A stretch of DNA of 64,000 bases from NCBI RefSeq assembly GCF_028882255.1, contig NZ_JARBUY010000005.1, forward strand, positions 1-64,000, read 5' to 3'. Positions 62,479 through 64,000 of this stretch are shown one piece after another; the stretch's first letter is position 1, and each line of letters begins with the position of its first letter. A program made the position numbers and the translations under genes. This DNA is from Maribacter polysaccharolyticus. GTDB taxonomy: Bacteria > Bacteroidota > Bacteroidia > Flavobacteriales > Flavobacteriaceae. A model generated the notes under the pieces. That model saw nothing but the letters and a program-made list of their open reading frames with translations, searched no databases and was not told the DNA's origin.

Positions 62479-63749
62479 TAAATAAGTTTGGCTAATTCCC
62501 TGGTGAGTTCCCTTCTACTGTATTTTTCCAAGTCCTGGGCATTAACGTACAACCCTCCATTCTTGTAGGCTGAGAACCACTTTAAAAGTACATCTTTTAA
62601 TTTATTTTCATCGGAGTACCCAAAACTAGACCCCGAACGGGTTTCCGTAATTATCCGGGCCGCATCCCACTTTTTGGGGCCAATGGCCAAAATGGGCCGT
62701 TTCGCAGCCATATATTCATATAACTTACCGGGTAAGATTCCCTGGGTTTCCTTAGCATCTATCTCTACCAACAAAAGCACTTGGGACTGCTGTTGTATCC
62801 TTAATGCCTCATTATGGGAAACATAGCCCAATATTTCGGTATGATCCTTTAGCCCGGAATCATTTATTCGCTGTAAAACGTCATCACTTATGACCCCCGC
62901 CAAACGTAATTTAAAACACGCCTTAAAATCCTTGTTATCCCTCACCAAACTTCCTAAAACCTTCCACAAAACCTCGGGGTTTCTACCCGATAACAGGGAT
63001 CCCACATGGGAGATGGTAAAATCCTCGGTTAATGGCATTTGCCCTTGATCATCGGTATCGTATCCATTGGTGATTACGGTAATGGGCTTTTTGCTAATGG
63101 CCGCAAACTCTTCCTTGGTGGTATTGCTGGTCACCACGATACTATCGGCGGTATTGAGGACCAAATGCTCCAAACGCTTATGTTTCCGCTGTGAATTTAA
63201 AGTAAGCCTTAATTTTTTATGATACCCGATAGACGTCCATGGATCCCTAAAATCGGTTACCCATCGAACCCCTTTCAATGCTTTTAAACGATATCCTATC
63301 AAATGGATACTATGGGGTGGCCCAGTGGTGATCACGGTGTCGATTTGCTCCTTATCGATTACGTTTTCCAAAATCCTTACCGATGGTTTTACCCAATTTT
63401 TACGTGCATCGGGAATGAAAAAATTTCCCCTTACCCATAACATCGCCTTTTCCAGAAAAGATTGGTCCTTGGTAGCAATGATTCCCGAACTGATCCGTTG
63501 GGCATCTTTTTTAGAAAAAAATCTTGCCAATTTGTACGGTTCCCGAATCGGATGCTTGTAAATTAGGAGGTCTTTTGGCACCTCTTTTACGAAAGATGCA
63601 TCCAAAATGGGATAATCGGGATTTTCGGGGATGTAGACTATTGGTGTTATGCCGAAATCGGGCAGGTATTTTACGAATTTCAACCATCGTTGTACCCCAG
63701 GTCCACCCGCTGGCGGCCAATAGTACGTAATGATCAAAACTTTTTTCAT
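62478..63749 (-). CDS. Family 4-type glycosyltransferase
   Basis: 423 residues. GT-B architecture: N-terminal IITYYWPPAGGPGVQRWLKF (the GGxxxQ loop), middle WVTDFRDPWTSIGYHKK, nucleotide-binding DFTISHVGSLLSGRNPEVLW, and the C-terminal ETQGILPGKLYEYMAAKRPI (the E-x7-E donor motif). Sugar donor unknown; works in surface glycan assembly with the neighbouring flippase. Its start overlaps the 3' end of the YfhO gene by 4 bases (ATGA). Confidence 0.92.
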   Translation of the reverse strand: MKKVLIITYYWPPAGGPGVQRWLKFVKYLPDFGITPIVYIPENPDYPILDASFVKEVPKDLLIYKHPIREPYKLARFFSKKDAQRISSGIIATKDQSFLEKAMLWVRGNFFIPDARKNWVKPSVRILENVIDKEQIDTVITTGPPHSIHLIGYRLKALKGVRWVTDFRDPWTSIGYHKKLRLTLNSQRKHKRLEHLVLNTADSIVVTSNTTKEEFAAISKKPITVITNGYDTDDQGQMPLTEDFTISHVGSLLSGRNPEVLWKVLGSLVRDNKDFKACFKLRLAGVISDDVLQRINDSGLKDHTEILGYVSHNEALRIQQQSQVLLLVEIDAKETQGILPGKLYEYMAAKRPILAIGPKKWDAARIITETRSGSSFGYSDENKLKDVLLKWFSAYKNGGLYVNAQDLEKYSRRELTRELAKLI

Positions 63750-64000
63750 TGATCACCTTCTTTTTTCGAGGAACCCCGTAGGGAAAATACAATGCCCCCT
63801 ATAACGATCAATCCGAGTAAAATTGAACTTCCCAAGGTAATCAAACTCCCCTTATGTACAATTTCAGGTTCAAACTTAAAGACAATGGTATGGTCGCCTG
63901 CCGGGACTTCCAAGGCACGAAGCACATAATCGACCCTAAAATGATCTTTTGGTGTCCCATCGATATACGCATTCCAACCATTTTTATAGTACATTTCGGA
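63746..64000 (-). CDS. YfhO-family membrane protein, C-terminal part
   Basis: The coding sequence runs off the window edge; 84 codons remain including SEMYYKNGWNAYIDGTPKDH, then VPAGDHTIVFKFEPEIVHKG and one final membrane helix (ITLGSSILLGLIVIGGIVF). This is the usual periplasmic-loop plus last-helix end of YfhO-type proteins (large GT-C-like membrane proteins linked to glycosylation of surface polymers). It overlaps the glycosyltransferase gene, forming one operon. Confidence 0.8.
   Translation of the reverse strand, partial: SEMYYKNGWNAYIDGTPKDHFRVDYVLRALEVPAGDHTIVFKFEPEIVHKGSLITLGSSILLGLIVIGGIVFSLRGSSKKEGDQ

Noticed and set aside
1-64000. tRNA and rRNA genes
   Set aside because: No cloverleaf with T-loop GTTCRANYC context or rRNA-like conserved segments were noticed on reading; a covariance scan was not possible.

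Overview
The window looks like a chromosome segment of a marine member of the Flavobacteriaceae (Bacteroidota). The evidence is the DUF6090 and DUF3592 proteins, Bacteroidota-type -7 promoter elements (TAnnTTTG) close to start codons, no obvious Shine-Dalgarno sites, secreted lipoproteins with short lipobox signals, and catabolic genes for sulfated or algal material (arylsulfotransferase, sulfatase, GH43, esterases). No rRNA, tRNA, CRISPR array, integrase or transposase gene was seen.

Layout. (1) 0.1-13.5 kb: a cobalamin riboswitch in front of a single surface lipoprotein; an EreA/ChaN-like secreted protein with a possible TlpA remnant next to it; an intact aryl-sulfate sulfotransferase followed by two decayed tandem copies; then a run of minus-strand genes (GH43, esterase, amidohydrolase, YdeI-CDGSH fusion, homocysteine methyltransferase, STAS-like protein). 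(2) 14-17 kb: a large S9 peptidase. (3) 17-34 kb: an accessory region. Single genes, mostly on the minus strand, are separated by dispersed repeats. One is a REP-like palindromic family ending in AGCGGGG, another is a ~380-bp repeat in three copies, and a third is a ~30-bp motif lying flush against stop codons. Several genes here are truncated or frameshifted. Cargo includes a sulfatase, a HEPN (TIGR02391-type) protein, GNAT, DUF6090, a BASS transporter plus methyltransferase with foreign-looking codon use, a VOC protein, an esterase with a divergent HxlR regulator, and a mobile mystery protein A/B (HTH plus Fic) pair behind an array of GTTTAC operator half-sites. (4) 34.7-44 kb: MFS transporter, methyltransferase, DUF3592 pair, beta-lactamase-like hydrolase, DUF6051 hydrolase, BASS transporter and M20 peptidase. 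(5) 44.6-64 kb: conserved core genes. These are a glycosyltransferase; an operon of BatA-type protein, dihydroorotase-like protein, DUF4870 protein and carboxylesterase; an MBL hydrolase; a conserved Bacteroidota protein; bcp; nth; two paralogous ECF sigma factors, each followed by a homologous 47-residue protein; uvrA; a highly basic secreted protein; and a cell-surface polysaccharide block (flippase, GT4, YfhO).

The most interesting points are the repeat-structured accessory region (cassette-like behaviour without a visible recombinase), the duplicated sigma factor plus 47-aa protein modules (too short for ordinary gene calling), and the autoregulated HTH-Fic pair. All functional calls come from reading motifs; no database search was run.
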